DNA of 32,636 nt from Candidatus Limnocylindrales bacterium (GTDB taxonomy: Bacteria; Chloroflexota; Limnocylindria; Limnocylindrales; CSP1-4): the NCBI GenBank assembly GCA_025450915.1, contig JANWLH010000012.1, positions 1 through 32,636 of the forward strand, written 5' to 3'. Each line of letters begins with the position of its first letter. Position 1 is the stretch's first letter. This document shows, piece by piece, positions 9,394 through 17,713 of the stretch. The translations under genes and the position numbers were made by a program. The notes below the pieces were generated by a model that searched no databases, was not told the origin of the DNA, and saw only the letters and a program-made list of their open reading frames with translations.

Positions 9394-10143
9394 TCAATTC
9401 GAGCCGGATGCCCCGACGAGCAAGCCTCGGTCCGCGACGAGCAGGGAGCCGTTGAGGGCCCGATTCTGGATCGCGACAAGGACAAGCTCGGCGACCGATT
9501 GCAGCATCCCGTCCGTATCCGCAGCAGCGTCCGCCTCGAACGCTGCCGATGTCGGGCTCGGCCAGCGAGTCGGCATGGCACCAGGAGCGATCGCGACAAC
9601 ACGGACGTCGGGTTCGAACGCGACGGCCAGACATTTGGTCAAGTGCACGAGCCCGGCTTTCGCCACCGAGTAGGCGATGGATGAGCCTCTTGGCGCCAGC
9701 CCGGCGGTTGATGAGATGTTGACGATCACCCCGCCCGCAGTCCGCAGCCATGGCGCCGCGGCGCGCGCACACAGAAACGGCGCCCGGAGGTCGGTTTCGA
9801 GAATTCGATCCCAGGTGGCTGCGGTCAGACCGGCAAGGTCATGGAATGCGATGACCTCGGTCTCCGCTGCGTTGTTCACGAGCACGTCGACGCGTCCGAA
9901 CCGCTCCGTAACCTCGCCCAGCAGGCGGTCGGGCGCCTCGGGCAGGACGAGGTCCGTCGCGAAGGCGGCCACGCGCACGCCAAGGCTCTCCAGCTTCGCC
10001 ACGGTGTTGCGGGCGTCGGCCTCCGAGCGGCGGTAGGTCAGAGCGATCGCGAAGCCAGCCTCACCGAGCCTGAGCGCGATCGCGCGCCCGAGGCCGGTAG
10101 CTCCCCCTGTGATGAGGGCGAGGGGCGCGGCGGTCGTCGGCAC
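9394..10143 (-). CDS. SDR family NAD(P)-dependent oxidoreductase
   Basis: LITGGATGLGRAIALRLGEAG, VNNAAETE, IVNISSTAGL, YSVAKAGLVHLTK. Confidence 0.92.
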   Translation of the reverse strand: MPTTAAPLALITGGATGLGRAIALRLGEAGFAIALTYRRSEADARNTVAKLESLGVRVAAFATDLVLPEAPDRLLGEVTERFGRVDVLVNNAAETEVIAFHDLAGLTAATWDRILETDLRAPFLCARAAAPWLRTAGGVIVNISSTAGLAPRGSSIAYSVAKAGLVHLTKCLAVAFEPDVRVVAIAPGAMPTRWPSPTSAAFEADAAADTDGMLQSVAELVLVAIQNRALNGSLLVADRGLLVGASGSN

Positions 10144-10164
10144 GGCCGTGGGAACCTCCGTGAC

Positions 10165-11565
10165 CTAGGGCTGAGGCGCGACGCGAAGCGGTCGCACAAA
10201 CCGCCCACTACCTGGGTCGGCCAGGACTTCGCCATCCCGCGCGATGACGGCCCCTCGCCTGACGGTCAGCACAGGTGCCCCGCGGAGCCGGCGCCCTTCG
10301 AGGGGCGTCCAGCCGCATTTGTAGTAGCTATCGGCGGCCCTGACGACCCAGTCCCGGTCCATGTCGAGGACCACAAGGTCCGCGTCGGCGCCGGGCGCGA
10401 TGACCCCCTTGCGTGGATAGAGGCCGGTGAGGCGGGCCGGGTTGGCCGCGCACATCTGGATGACGCGCTCGAGCGTCAGGCGCTTGGCGTTCACGGCGTC
10501 CAGCAGGAGCGCCAGGTAATGCTGGATCATTGGACTCCCGCCCGGGGCGGCGTACATGTCTGTCCAACCGACCTCTTTCTCCTCCTTGGTGTGCGGAGAG
10601 TGGTCCGTGGCGATGACGTCGGCGGATCCATCGACCAGCGCTTCCCAGGCGGCCGCCGCATGCGCCTCCGGGACCCACATGCCAAGGCAGTAGGGCCCGA
10701 GCTGCTCAATCGCGTCCCACGTGTTGGTAACGAATAGTGAGAATGGGTTGAGCTCGATCGTGACAGCCCGGCCAGCCTCCTTCGCCGCCCGGACCATCTC
10801 GAAGCCGTGGATCGTTGACATGTGGAGGAGATGGAGCCGTACGCCGGTGGCTCGCTGCATCTCGAGCATCGTCGCGATGCCCGAATCGAGGATGATCCCG
10901 TCTCCCGAACGCCACGCCCGCGCGTAGGAGCGGAAGTCTCGGCCCCATTCCTGCCACGCCCGCTGCGTATACAGCTCGTAGAGGGCTTGATCGTGCGGGT
11001 GGATGTACAGCGTGAGGCCCGTTGCCGCTACCTCCTCGCAGATCCGCAGCAAGGTCGCGTGATCGGAGACTGCTGTCCCAGGCATGTGGGGGTAGTCGCG
11101 GCCAATGTCGGTCATCATGAATACCTTGAACGAAGTGGCGCCCGCTTCGGCAAGACCCCTGATCTCCTCAGGAATTGTCCCGGACGCGTTATGCCCGAAG
11201 TCCACCAGCGACTTGGCGGCCGCGTTCTCGACGTGGGCGCGGAAGCGTTCGACGGTGTTCGTCGGCGGGGTCACATTCGGCATGTCGAATACGGTCGTCA
11301 CACCACCGGCCGCCGCGGCACGCGTGCCTGTCTCGAAGTCTTCCTTGTGGGTAAAGCCTGGATCGCGGAGGTGGACGTGGGTGTCCACGAGGCCCGGGAT
11401 CACGTGCCGATCCCCCACGTCGATCACGTCGTGCGAGGCCGGAGCAGGACCGGCCGCCACGAGCGCCGCGATCCGCCCGTCGCGGACCGCCACGTAGCCA
11501 TCGAACCAGCCACCGCTGCTGTAGATGCGCCGGGAACGGACAAGGAGGTCATAGGGTCCGGACAT
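10165..11565 (-). CDS. Cyclic amidohydrolase B (dihydroorotase/hydantoinase/allantoinase-like)
   Basis: IPGLVDTHVHLRDPGFTHKEDFETGT, SFKVFM, GRDYPHMPG, HPHDQ, HLLHMST, ATDHSPH. Confidence 0.87.
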   Translation of the reverse strand: MSGPYDLLVRSRRIYSSGGWFDGYVAVRDGRIAALVAAGPAPASHDVIDVGDRHVIPGLVDTHVHLRDPGFTHKEDFETGTRAAAAGGVTTVFDMPNVTPPTNTVERFRAHVENAAAKSLVDFGHNASGTIPEEIRGLAEAGATSFKVFMMTDIGRDYPHMPGTAVSDHATLLRICEEVAATGLTLYIHPHDQALYELYTQRAWQEWGRDFRSYARAWRSGDGIILDSGIATMLEMQRATGVRLHLLHMSTIHGFEMVRAAKEAGRAVTIELNPFSLFVTNTWDAIEQLGPYCLGMWVPEAHAAAAWEALVDGSADVIATDHSPHTKEEKEVGWTDMYAAPGGSPMIQHYLALLLDAVNAKRLTLERVIQMCAANPARLTGLYPRKGVIAPGADADLVVLDMDRDWVVRAADSYYKCGWTPLEGRRLRGAPVLTVRRGAVIARDGEVLADPGSGRFVRPLRVAPQP

Positions 11566-11604
11566 GTCTCGGGTTCCTTGTTGCTCGCTAATCCGGAAGC
11601 TCCC

Positions 11605-12993
11605 TCATGCGGCGCCCGGGACTGCCTGAAGGCCCCCGCCCGGCTGGCCGACGACATCGCCGTTGCGCATGACGAACCCACCACGAACCAGCGTGTGGAT
11701 CGGAATACCGTGGACCTCCCGGCCGTCGAACGGGGTCCAGCCACACTTGCTCAGAACGTCAGCCTCCCGGATCGTCGTACGAGCAGCCATGTCGACCGCC
11801 ACGATGTCGGCATCGGCCCCGACTTGGATGGCGCCCTTGCGCGGGTAGAGGCCGAAGCGCCGGGCTGGGGCAGTCGCCATCAGCTCGGCCAGCCGCTCCA
11901 GCGAGAGCCGCCCTTCGTTGACGGCCGTCAGGAACAGGCTGAGCGCATGCTGGATCTGCGGCACGCCACCGGCCGCCTTCCACATGTCAGTCCAGCCGAT
12001 CTCTTTCTCTTGGCGTGTGTGTGGAGCATGATCGGTGCCGATCACGTCGATCGTCCCGTCGTTGATGGCTTCCCAGAGGGGCTCGGTGGCGTCTGGTCCC
12101 GTCCAAGTCGAAAGGCTGTACGGCCCGAGGCGCTCGATATTCTCCCATTCGTTGCACAGGAACACTGCCACCGGGTTCAACTCTGCCGTCACGTCGAGGC
12201 CACGGACCTTGGCCGCACGCACAATCGCCGCCATCCGGGGCGTCTTGACGTGGAGGATGTGCATCCGCACGTTCGTTGCCTCCTGCAGGCGGACGAGGAA
12301 GCTGGATGCGGTATCCCAGACCATTCCGCCGTACGAGGCGAACGCCTGCGCGTAGGCGCGGTGGTCGCGCTCGCCACGAGCCCAGAACCGGTGTTCGATC
12401 ACATTCATCAGATCCTGGTCATGTGGGTGAACCATGAGCGGCCGCCCGGTTGCCGCGACCGCTTCGGCTATCTCGAGGAGCTGTCCGTGATCGTGAACGC
12501 CGATCCCCGGAATGTGCGGGTAATCACGCCCGGTGTCGGCGATCATGTAGATCTTGAAACCGGCTGCACCGGCGGCGGCCAGCCCCTCGATCTCGCTCAG
12601 CACCGTCGGCGATGGATTGTGGTTGAAGTCGACAATCGACTTGGCTTGATAAAGCTCGAGGACCTCCTGATACCGCTCCACCGTGTTCGTCGGCGGCTGG
12701 ACGTTCGGCATCCCAAACACCGTCGTGTAGCCCCCAGCGGCCGCGGCCCTGGTCCCGGTGGTGATGTCCTCCTTGTCGGTGTAGCCCGGTTCGCGCAGGT
12801 GGGTATGCGTGTCGATTCCGCCAGGAAGGAGCGTAAGGCCGCTAACCTCGACCGTCTCGGCAGCATCGACGGGCGTGCCCGGGAGCAGCAGGGCGTCGAT
12901 TCGGCCCGCAGAGACCGCGATGTCCCAGCTCTTGGTGCCGGTCGAGGTGACGACCCTGCCCCCCCGCAAAAGTAGGTCCGCCTGAGACGTCAT
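11605..12993 (-). CDS. Cyclic amidohydrolase C (dihydroorotase/hydantoinase/allantoinase-like)
   Basis: LPGGIDTHTHLREPGYTDKEDITTGT, GFKIYM, GRDYPHIPG, HPHDQ, HILHVKT, GTDHAPH. Confidence 0.87.
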   Translation of the reverse strand: MTSQADLLLRGGRVVTSTGTKSWDIAVSAGRIDALLLPGTPVDAAETVEVSGLTLLPGGIDTHTHLREPGYTDKEDITTGTRAAAAGGYTTVFGMPNVQPPTNTVERYQEVLELYQAKSIVDFNHNPSPTVLSEIEGLAAAGAAGFKIYMIADTGRDYPHIPGIGVHDHGQLLEIAEAVAATGRPLMVHPHDQDLMNVIEHRFWARGERDHRAYAQAFASYGGMVWDTASSFLVRLQEATNVRMHILHVKTPRMAAIVRAAKVRGLDVTAELNPVAVFLCNEWENIERLGPYSLSTWTGPDATEPLWEAINDGTIDVIGTDHAPHTRQEKEIGWTDMWKAAGGVPQIQHALSLFLTAVNEGRLSLERLAELMATAPARRFGLYPRKGAIQVGADADIVAVDMAARTTIREADVLSKCGWTPFDGREVHGIPIHTLVRGGFVMRNGDVVGQPGGGLQAVPGAA

Positions 12994-13012
12994 TGGAGAT
13001 CTCCCATTGGGG

Positions 13013-13978
13013 TCAAGGAGCCGAGGGCAGCGCGTCTCGATTGAGGTATTCGACCGTCTCCTCTCGGTCCATCGAGCGTGATGAGACCGGCGAGAACCGC
13101 AGGTACTGGTCGTACCACGCCACGATCTGGGTCAGGAGCACGTCGCGATTCTCGACGTACGACCGGTAGTGGCTCGTGCCGCTTTGTCGGATCAGCTTCT
13201 TGGGAGCGCCGGCGCGCTCGTACAGGGCGACCGCGTGGTCCTCTGGGGTGACCACGTCGCCGACAACGCTGGTCATCAACAACGCTCGTGGCGCGATGCG
13301 GTGCACGTGGTCAATGGGTCGATAGCGCATGATGTAATCGGCGCTGCGCAGGTAGAACTGTTCCGCAATCCGGTTGTCGACGTCCTTCTTCGGGCTCAGG
13401 GCTGCTCGCTCGGGAGTGGCTACCATCAGGTCTTCACGGGGACCGACCATCTCGCCGGAACCGTCGGAGACCCAGGTCCTGCGATCGGCGGCGACGCGCT
13501 CGCGGTACGCCACCCATTCTGATTCCCGGCGCATTCGATGCAGCCAGTCCGCACCATCCGCGACAACCGACTGCGCCGCCACACAGCGAATGCGGGTGTC
13601 CACGGCTGCGGCCAACACCGCGTTCCCACCGCCGGTGCCGCCCATCCCGTACGCGCCGATGCGATTCGCGTCGATCTCTGGGCACGTCTCGAGCCATGTG
13701 ACGGCGCTGAGGATGTCCTCGAGCTGCCACTCCGGCCGCACCCATCCCGGCTCGCCCTCGCTGGCGCCGAACCCGCGGTAGTCGAAAGCCAGCACACCGT
13801 ATCCGGCCGCCGTGAACCCTTCGTGCCATGGCACGTACGACTGGGCATCGGCGAGGCCAAGCCAGCCTGGGCCGTGGACGAGGGCGGCGATCGGACCCGA
13901 GGCGATCTCGTCGGGCAGACGCAATAGCCCCTGCAGCCGGACGCCGTCGCTGAAGAAGGAGACTACTTTTGTGCGCAT
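13013..13978 (-). CDS. Alpha/beta hydrolase (dienelactone hydrolase/X-Pro dipeptidyl-peptidase-like fold)
   Basis: ALVHGPGWLGLADAQSYVPWHEGFTAAGYGVLAFDYRGFGASEGEPG, GAYGMGGTGGGNAVLAAA in the nucleophile-elbow region, late His in SGTSHYRSYVEN. Confidence 0.8.
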   Translation of the reverse strand: MRTKVVSFFSDGVRLQGLLRLPDEIASGPIAALVHGPGWLGLADAQSYVPWHEGFTAAGYGVLAFDYRGFGASEGEPGWVRPEWQLEDILSAVTWLETCPEIDANRIGAYGMGGTGGGNAVLAAAVDTRIRCVAAQSVVADGADWLHRMRRESEWVAYRERVAADRRTWVSDGSGEMVGPREDLMVATPERAALSPKKDVDNRIAEQFYLRSADYIMRYRPIDHVHRIAPRALLMTSVVGDVVTPEDHAVALYERAGAPKKLIRQSGTSHYRSYVENRDVLLTQIVAWYDQYLRFSPVSSRSMDREETVEYLNRDALPSAP

Positions 13979-14039
13979 GAACGCTCAGCCATCACGAGTT
14001 CACCATGCATACGAGGGTTTCAGCGCCGGCCGTCCCGGC

Positions 14040-14810
14040 CTACTTCTGGGAGCCGGCCGTCTCCTTGATCCAAGCGAACCAGCGCCGCTCGATGAGGCCC
14101 AGGAGTCCAACGAACACGACCCCGAAGATGGAGGTGCAGAAGATGACCGCCATCAGCTTCGAGGTCTGGAACGAGTCGCCGAAGACGGCGACCATGCCCC
14201 CAAGGCCCGCCAGGGCCATGTCCATTTCGCCGATGATCATGCCCACGATCCCCTTTGCGATCCCGTTCCGTATGCCGGCCAGGATGTATGGAACCGCGGA
14301 CGGCAGATTGACCCAGCGCAGCAGCTGGACTTCCGAGAGACCGAACGAGGTTCCGACCTCGACGAGTCCTCGATTCGCATTCTTGATCCCGGCGACGGTG
14401 TTGATCAGGATCGGCCACAGGCTCAGCAGGAACACGACGATAACCCGCGCCGGAAACTCGATACCGACCCAGATGATGAGCAGAGGAATGAACGCCACCA
14501 GCGGTGTCGCATTCATGAACGTCACATACGGGTCGAAAACGACCTCGAATCGGTGATAGCGGCCCATCAGAACCCCAAGCCCGATCCCGACGATCACAGC
14601 TATCGTGAAGCCCAGGATCAGTTCGGAGAAGCTGTCGACCAACGCGCTAACGAGGGTTCCGTCCGAGACGAGTGCGACGAAGTCGGCAAGGACCGCGATC
14701 GGCGTTGGCAACAGGATCGGGTTCATCGGTGCGGCGTAGAGCTGCCAGGCCACGGCGAAGATAATCAGAGAGGCGACGCGCAGCCATCGATCGTTGAGTC
14801 GTCGTCCCAA
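14040..14810 (-). CDS. ABC transporter permease, NitT/TauT (SsuC/TauC-like) family
   Basis: Multi-TM protein with BPD_transp_1-type EAA-like loop (EVGTSFGLSEVQLLRWVNLPSAVPYILAGIRNGIAKGIVGMI). Confidence 0.9.
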   Translation of the reverse strand: MGRRLNDRWLRVASLIIFAVAWQLYAAPMNPILLPTPIAVLADFVALVSDGTLVSALVDSFSELILGFTIAVIVGIGLGVLMGRYHRFEVVFDPYVTFMNATPLVAFIPLLIIWVGIEFPARVIVVFLLSLWPILINTVAGIKNANRGLVEVGTSFGLSEVQLLRWVNLPSAVPYILAGIRNGIAKGIVGMIIGEMDMALAGLGGMVAVFGDSFQTSKLMAVIFCTSIFGVVFVGLLGLIERRWFAWIKETAGSQK

Positions 14811-14899
14811 CTGGCGCCGATTCTCGGGCGTATCCGGTGCGCCCCGGGCATCAACGCCTGGCTCTTGCCGGGCGGGTGATCTCGCGATATCGGGCGCGC

Positions 14900-15691
14900 T
14901 TATATCAAGACCCGCTTTCGAAGCTCGAGCCGTTCGATGATGGCTCGCCGGAGTCGAATTGCCTCCGGTTGCGCCGGAACGTCAATCTCCCACCGCGGAT
15001 GGGGGAGATTGACATCGAGGACCTCAACAATCCGGCCCGGATCCAGATCGAACACGGCAATCCTGTCGGACAGGAAGATTGCCTCGTCGACGTCGTGCGT
15101 CACGAACACGACCGACATGCGCATTCTGTGCCAGATCTTGGAGACCTCGATCTGAAGCGTTTCGCGCGTCATGTTGTCAAGATGCCCGAACGGCTCGTCC
15201 ATGAGGAGGACGCGCGGATTGATGGCAAGGGCGCGGGCGACCCCGACGCGCTGCTGCATCCCGCCCGACAGGGTGTAAGGCGGATGGGAGGCGACGCCAT
15301 GGAGCCCGACGAGTTCGAGAACCTCCATGGCGCGGCGTCGGCGTTCGACCGGCGCTTGTCCCCTACCCACGAGCCCAATCTCCACGTTCTCGACCACCGA
15401 CTTCCAGGGCAGCAGATTGATGTCCTGGAAGACATATGCGATTTCCCTCGATACGCCGACGAGCTCCCGCCCATCGAACAGGATCCTTCCCGATGATGCC
15501 GGGAGAAGGCCGTCGAGGATCTTGAGAAGCGTCGTCTTGCCACAACCGCTCGGCCCGACGAAGCTGATGAATTCGCCTTCACGGATCGAGAGGTCGATGG
15601 ACTCGAGCGCCTGGACGCCGCGGTGCCCTGAACGGCCCCCATAGACCTTCGAAATGCCGCGGATATCGAGGACGGTCGAAGCCTCGGTCAT
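14900..15691 (-). CDS. ABC transporter ATP-binding protein, NitT/TauT (SsuB/TauB-like) family
   Basis: Walker A GPSGCGKTTLLK, signature LSGGMQQRVGVARALA, Walker B VLLMDEPFGHLD. Likely start ATG at 15691 overlaps the upstream stop (TAATG). Confidence 0.93.
   Translation of the reverse strand: MTEASTVLDIRGISKVYGGRSGHRGVQALESIDLSIREGEFISFVGPSGCGKTTLLKILDGLLPASSGRILFDGRELVGVSREIAYVFQDINLLPWKSVVENVEIGLVGRGQAPVERRRRAMEVLELVGLHGVASHPPYTLSGGMQQRVGVARALAINPRVLLMDEPFGHLDNMTRETLQIEVSKIWHRMRMSVVFVTHDVDEAIFLSDRIAVFDLDPGRIVEVLDVNLPHPRWEIDVPAQPEAIRLRRAIIERLELRKRVLI
14981..15013. repeat. Perfect 11-bp inverted repeat inside the ABC ATPase gene (stem-loop candidate)
   Basis: GTCAATCTCCC (14981-14991), 11-nt loop ACCGCGGATGG, GGGAGATTGAC (15003-15013). 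Confidence 0.7.
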
Positions 15692-16800
15692 TACGGGAGC
15701 AGCGCCTTGACAGCCTGATCCCAATACTGGGTGGTCGACATCGCCGACAGCGGCGGTGCTGACGCGTTGAGGGCCCCGGTCGTATTGGCCGCCAGTTGCA
15801 GGTTGTAGGTGATCGTGTCAGTCGAGAAGGCGGAAGCGGCCGCAGGCCAAACGTTGGCCGCGTGCAAGATCGTCCAAGCGTTCTGGACGAACGGCGTCGG
15901 GTCCGCACCCTTGGTGTAGGCCTGCTCGTCGGCGACCCACGTCGTCTCGTCATTCTGGAACTCCTGCGCCGCGACGATCCAGGCCTCGTCAATCGCGAGC
16001 GCCACGTCGGCATTCCCCTGGAGATACGTCGGCGATGCGTCCATGAAGCCATCGGCGAGCTGCGGGATGTCGTCTGCGACGGTCGCCAAGAGGTTGAAGC
16101 CCTGACCCTGTAGCGTCAACCAGCCGTCGAAATGGACGAAGGTCGCGTCGATCTTGCCGGCAATCAGCTCGGTGGCTCGGGTCGAAGCGCCGCCCGAGAT
16201 CTGGAGCGTCACGGACTTCGGATCGATCGAGTAGTGAGCCTCTTCGGCCGCCAGCATCAGGGCCTCCAAACCCTTCGTATTGGACACGCCGAAGACGTGG
16301 CCCGGCAGGCCCTGGACGCTCGTCACGTTCTTTCCGCCGGCCATGAAGTACTCGACACGGGGCTGGGCGGGGCCGAAGGTCATGAGGCCCGCGTTGACGA
16401 CCGAGTTCATCGGGTCATTGGCGATATCTGCGCCACCGGACAGCACCAGTCGGTCGGCCTCTGGGGCGCCGGTCACGTTCGTGATCTTGACCGTGGCACC
16501 CCAGGATCGGAGGGTCTTGGCGATGATGTAGAACTGCGTGTCGGTAAGCTGCGGATCGGCGCCGATCACGATGCGGATCGTCTTGCCGGTCAGGCTCGGC
16601 GGGGTGAATGTCGCGACGGCCGACGGTGAGCCGCTGGGTGCCACGCTTGCCCCCGAGGCGGGCGCCTGGCTCGCCGCTGTCGTCGGTCCGATGGTCGGTG
16701 CCGTGGTGCCCGCATTGCTGCCGCACGCCGCCACGATCATCGCGGCGACAACAGCCAGGACTGACACTCGGGGACGCGTCCAATGGCCAGAGCTTGCCAT
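15691..16800 (-). CDS. ABC transporter substrate-binding lipoprotein, NitT/TauT / NMT1-THI5-like
   Basis: Lipobox VAAC after a hydrophobic signal, low-complexity T/A/S/P linker, NMT1-like body (GLPGHVFGVSNTKGLEALMLAAEEAHY, ATELIAGKIDATFVHFDGW). Confidence 0.85.
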   Translation of the reverse strand: MASSGHWTRPRVSVLAVVAAMIVAACGSNAGTTAPTIGPTTAASQAPASGASVAPSGSPSAVATFTPPSLTGKTIRIVIGADPQLTDTQFYIIAKTLRSWGATVKITNVTGAPEADRLVLSGGADIANDPMNSVVNAGLMTFGPAQPRVEYFMAGGKNVTSVQGLPGHVFGVSNTKGLEALMLAAEEAHYSIDPKSVTLQISGGASTRATELIAGKIDATFVHFDGWLTLQGQGFNLLATVADDIPQLADGFMDASPTYLQGNADVALAIDEAWIVAAQEFQNDETTWVADEQAYTKGADPTPFVQNAWTILHAANVWPAAASAFSTDTITYNLQLAANTTGALNASAPPLSAMSTTQYWDQAVKALLP

Positions 16801-16992
16801 GCTTGATCCCTCTCAATTCTGGGATTTTCGGCGATGAACGGGGTCGAGCGAACGTACCATTCCATGGAGCCGAATGTCAATCCCTTGAGATACAATCTTG
16901 TCAATATTGGACGCACATCATCGGGGCCAGCGATCGGGCACGAGGACGGCTTGACAGTCTCAGTCGGAACTCGAAGCCGGGAAGGAAGTGTG
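16801..16992. promoter_or_regulatory. Divergent intergenic region between the ABC importer operon (-) and the HAD gene (+)
   Basis: Local AT-rich segment CAATCCCTTGAGATACAATCTTGTCAATATTGG. Minus strand has two TTGACA hexamers; contains GATACAATCT, shared with the 8130-8185 region. Confidence 0.45.
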
Positions 16993-17667
16993 ATGCGGGT
17001 CTGCGTGTTCGATGTCAACGAAACCCTCCTCAACATGCGCGCGCTGGATCCACTGTTCGAAGAGGCGTTCGGCGAGCCGGGGGTCCGGGAGCAGTGGTTC
17101 GGTCAGATGATCCAGTCAGCTCTCGTCGCTACCGTCACCGGCGCGTACCGCGACTTCGGGACGGTCGGTGGGGCCGCGCTGGACATGACGGCGGCTCGCC
17201 GGAGCCTGACTCTCCCGACGAACGTCCGACGCGAGATCCTCGAAACGATGCGGCATCTGCCGCCGCATCCGGAGGTCAGGGACGCTCTGACGAATCTGCG
17301 AGCTGCCGGCTTCCGTCTCGCGACCCTGACGAACTCGACCTTGGGCGTCGTCGCTGCACAACTAGAGAGCTCCGGCCTCACTCCGTTCTTCGAACGGGTC
17401 CTCTCGGCAGATACTGTCTCTCGGCTCAAACCGGCGGCAGAGCCCTATCACATGGCGGCCCGCGAGCTCCATGTTCCGATTGGCGAGATCCGCCTGATCG
17501 CCGCCCACGCGTGGGACGTGGCGGGCGCCCTTCGTGCCGGCGCCGCTGCAGCGTTCGTCTCGCGGCCAGGCGTCGTGCTCGATCCGCTCGCTCCGACGCC
17601 TGATATCGTCGGCGCCGACCTGATGGTTGTCGCCGCGCGGATCATCGATCTCGAGGGTCGTGCTTGA
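16993..17667 (+). CDS. Haloacid dehalogenase type II / HAD family hydrolase
   Basis: VCVFDVNETLLNMRALDPLFEEAFG (motif I), LATLTNSTLGVV (motif II), DTVSRLKPAAEPYHMAA (motif III Lys), IRLIAAHAWDVAGALRAGA (motif IV-like). ATG at 16993 with GAAGGAAG upstream. Confidence 0.87.
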   Translation: MRVCVFDVNETLLNMRALDPLFEEAFGEPGVREQWFGQMIQSALVATVTGAYRDFGTVGGAALDMTAARRSLTLPTNVRREILETMRHLPPHPEVRDALTNLRAAGFRLATLTNSTLGVVAAQLESSGLTPFFERVLSADTVSRLKPAAEPYHMAARELHVPIGEIRLIAAHAWDVAGALRAGAAAAFVSRPGVVLDPLAPTPDIVGADLMVVAARIIDLEGRA

Positions 17668-17713
17668 GACGGAACAGTGCAGCGCGCCCCGGCCGCAACC
17701 GCGCTGGGCGTGG

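Noticed and set aside
10822-12975. 717-aa plus-strand ORF, the second-longest in the track
   Set aside because: Antisense to amidohydrolases B and C, which have clear family motifs. The product is R/H/D/V-rich shadow sequence typical of high-GC antisense frames.
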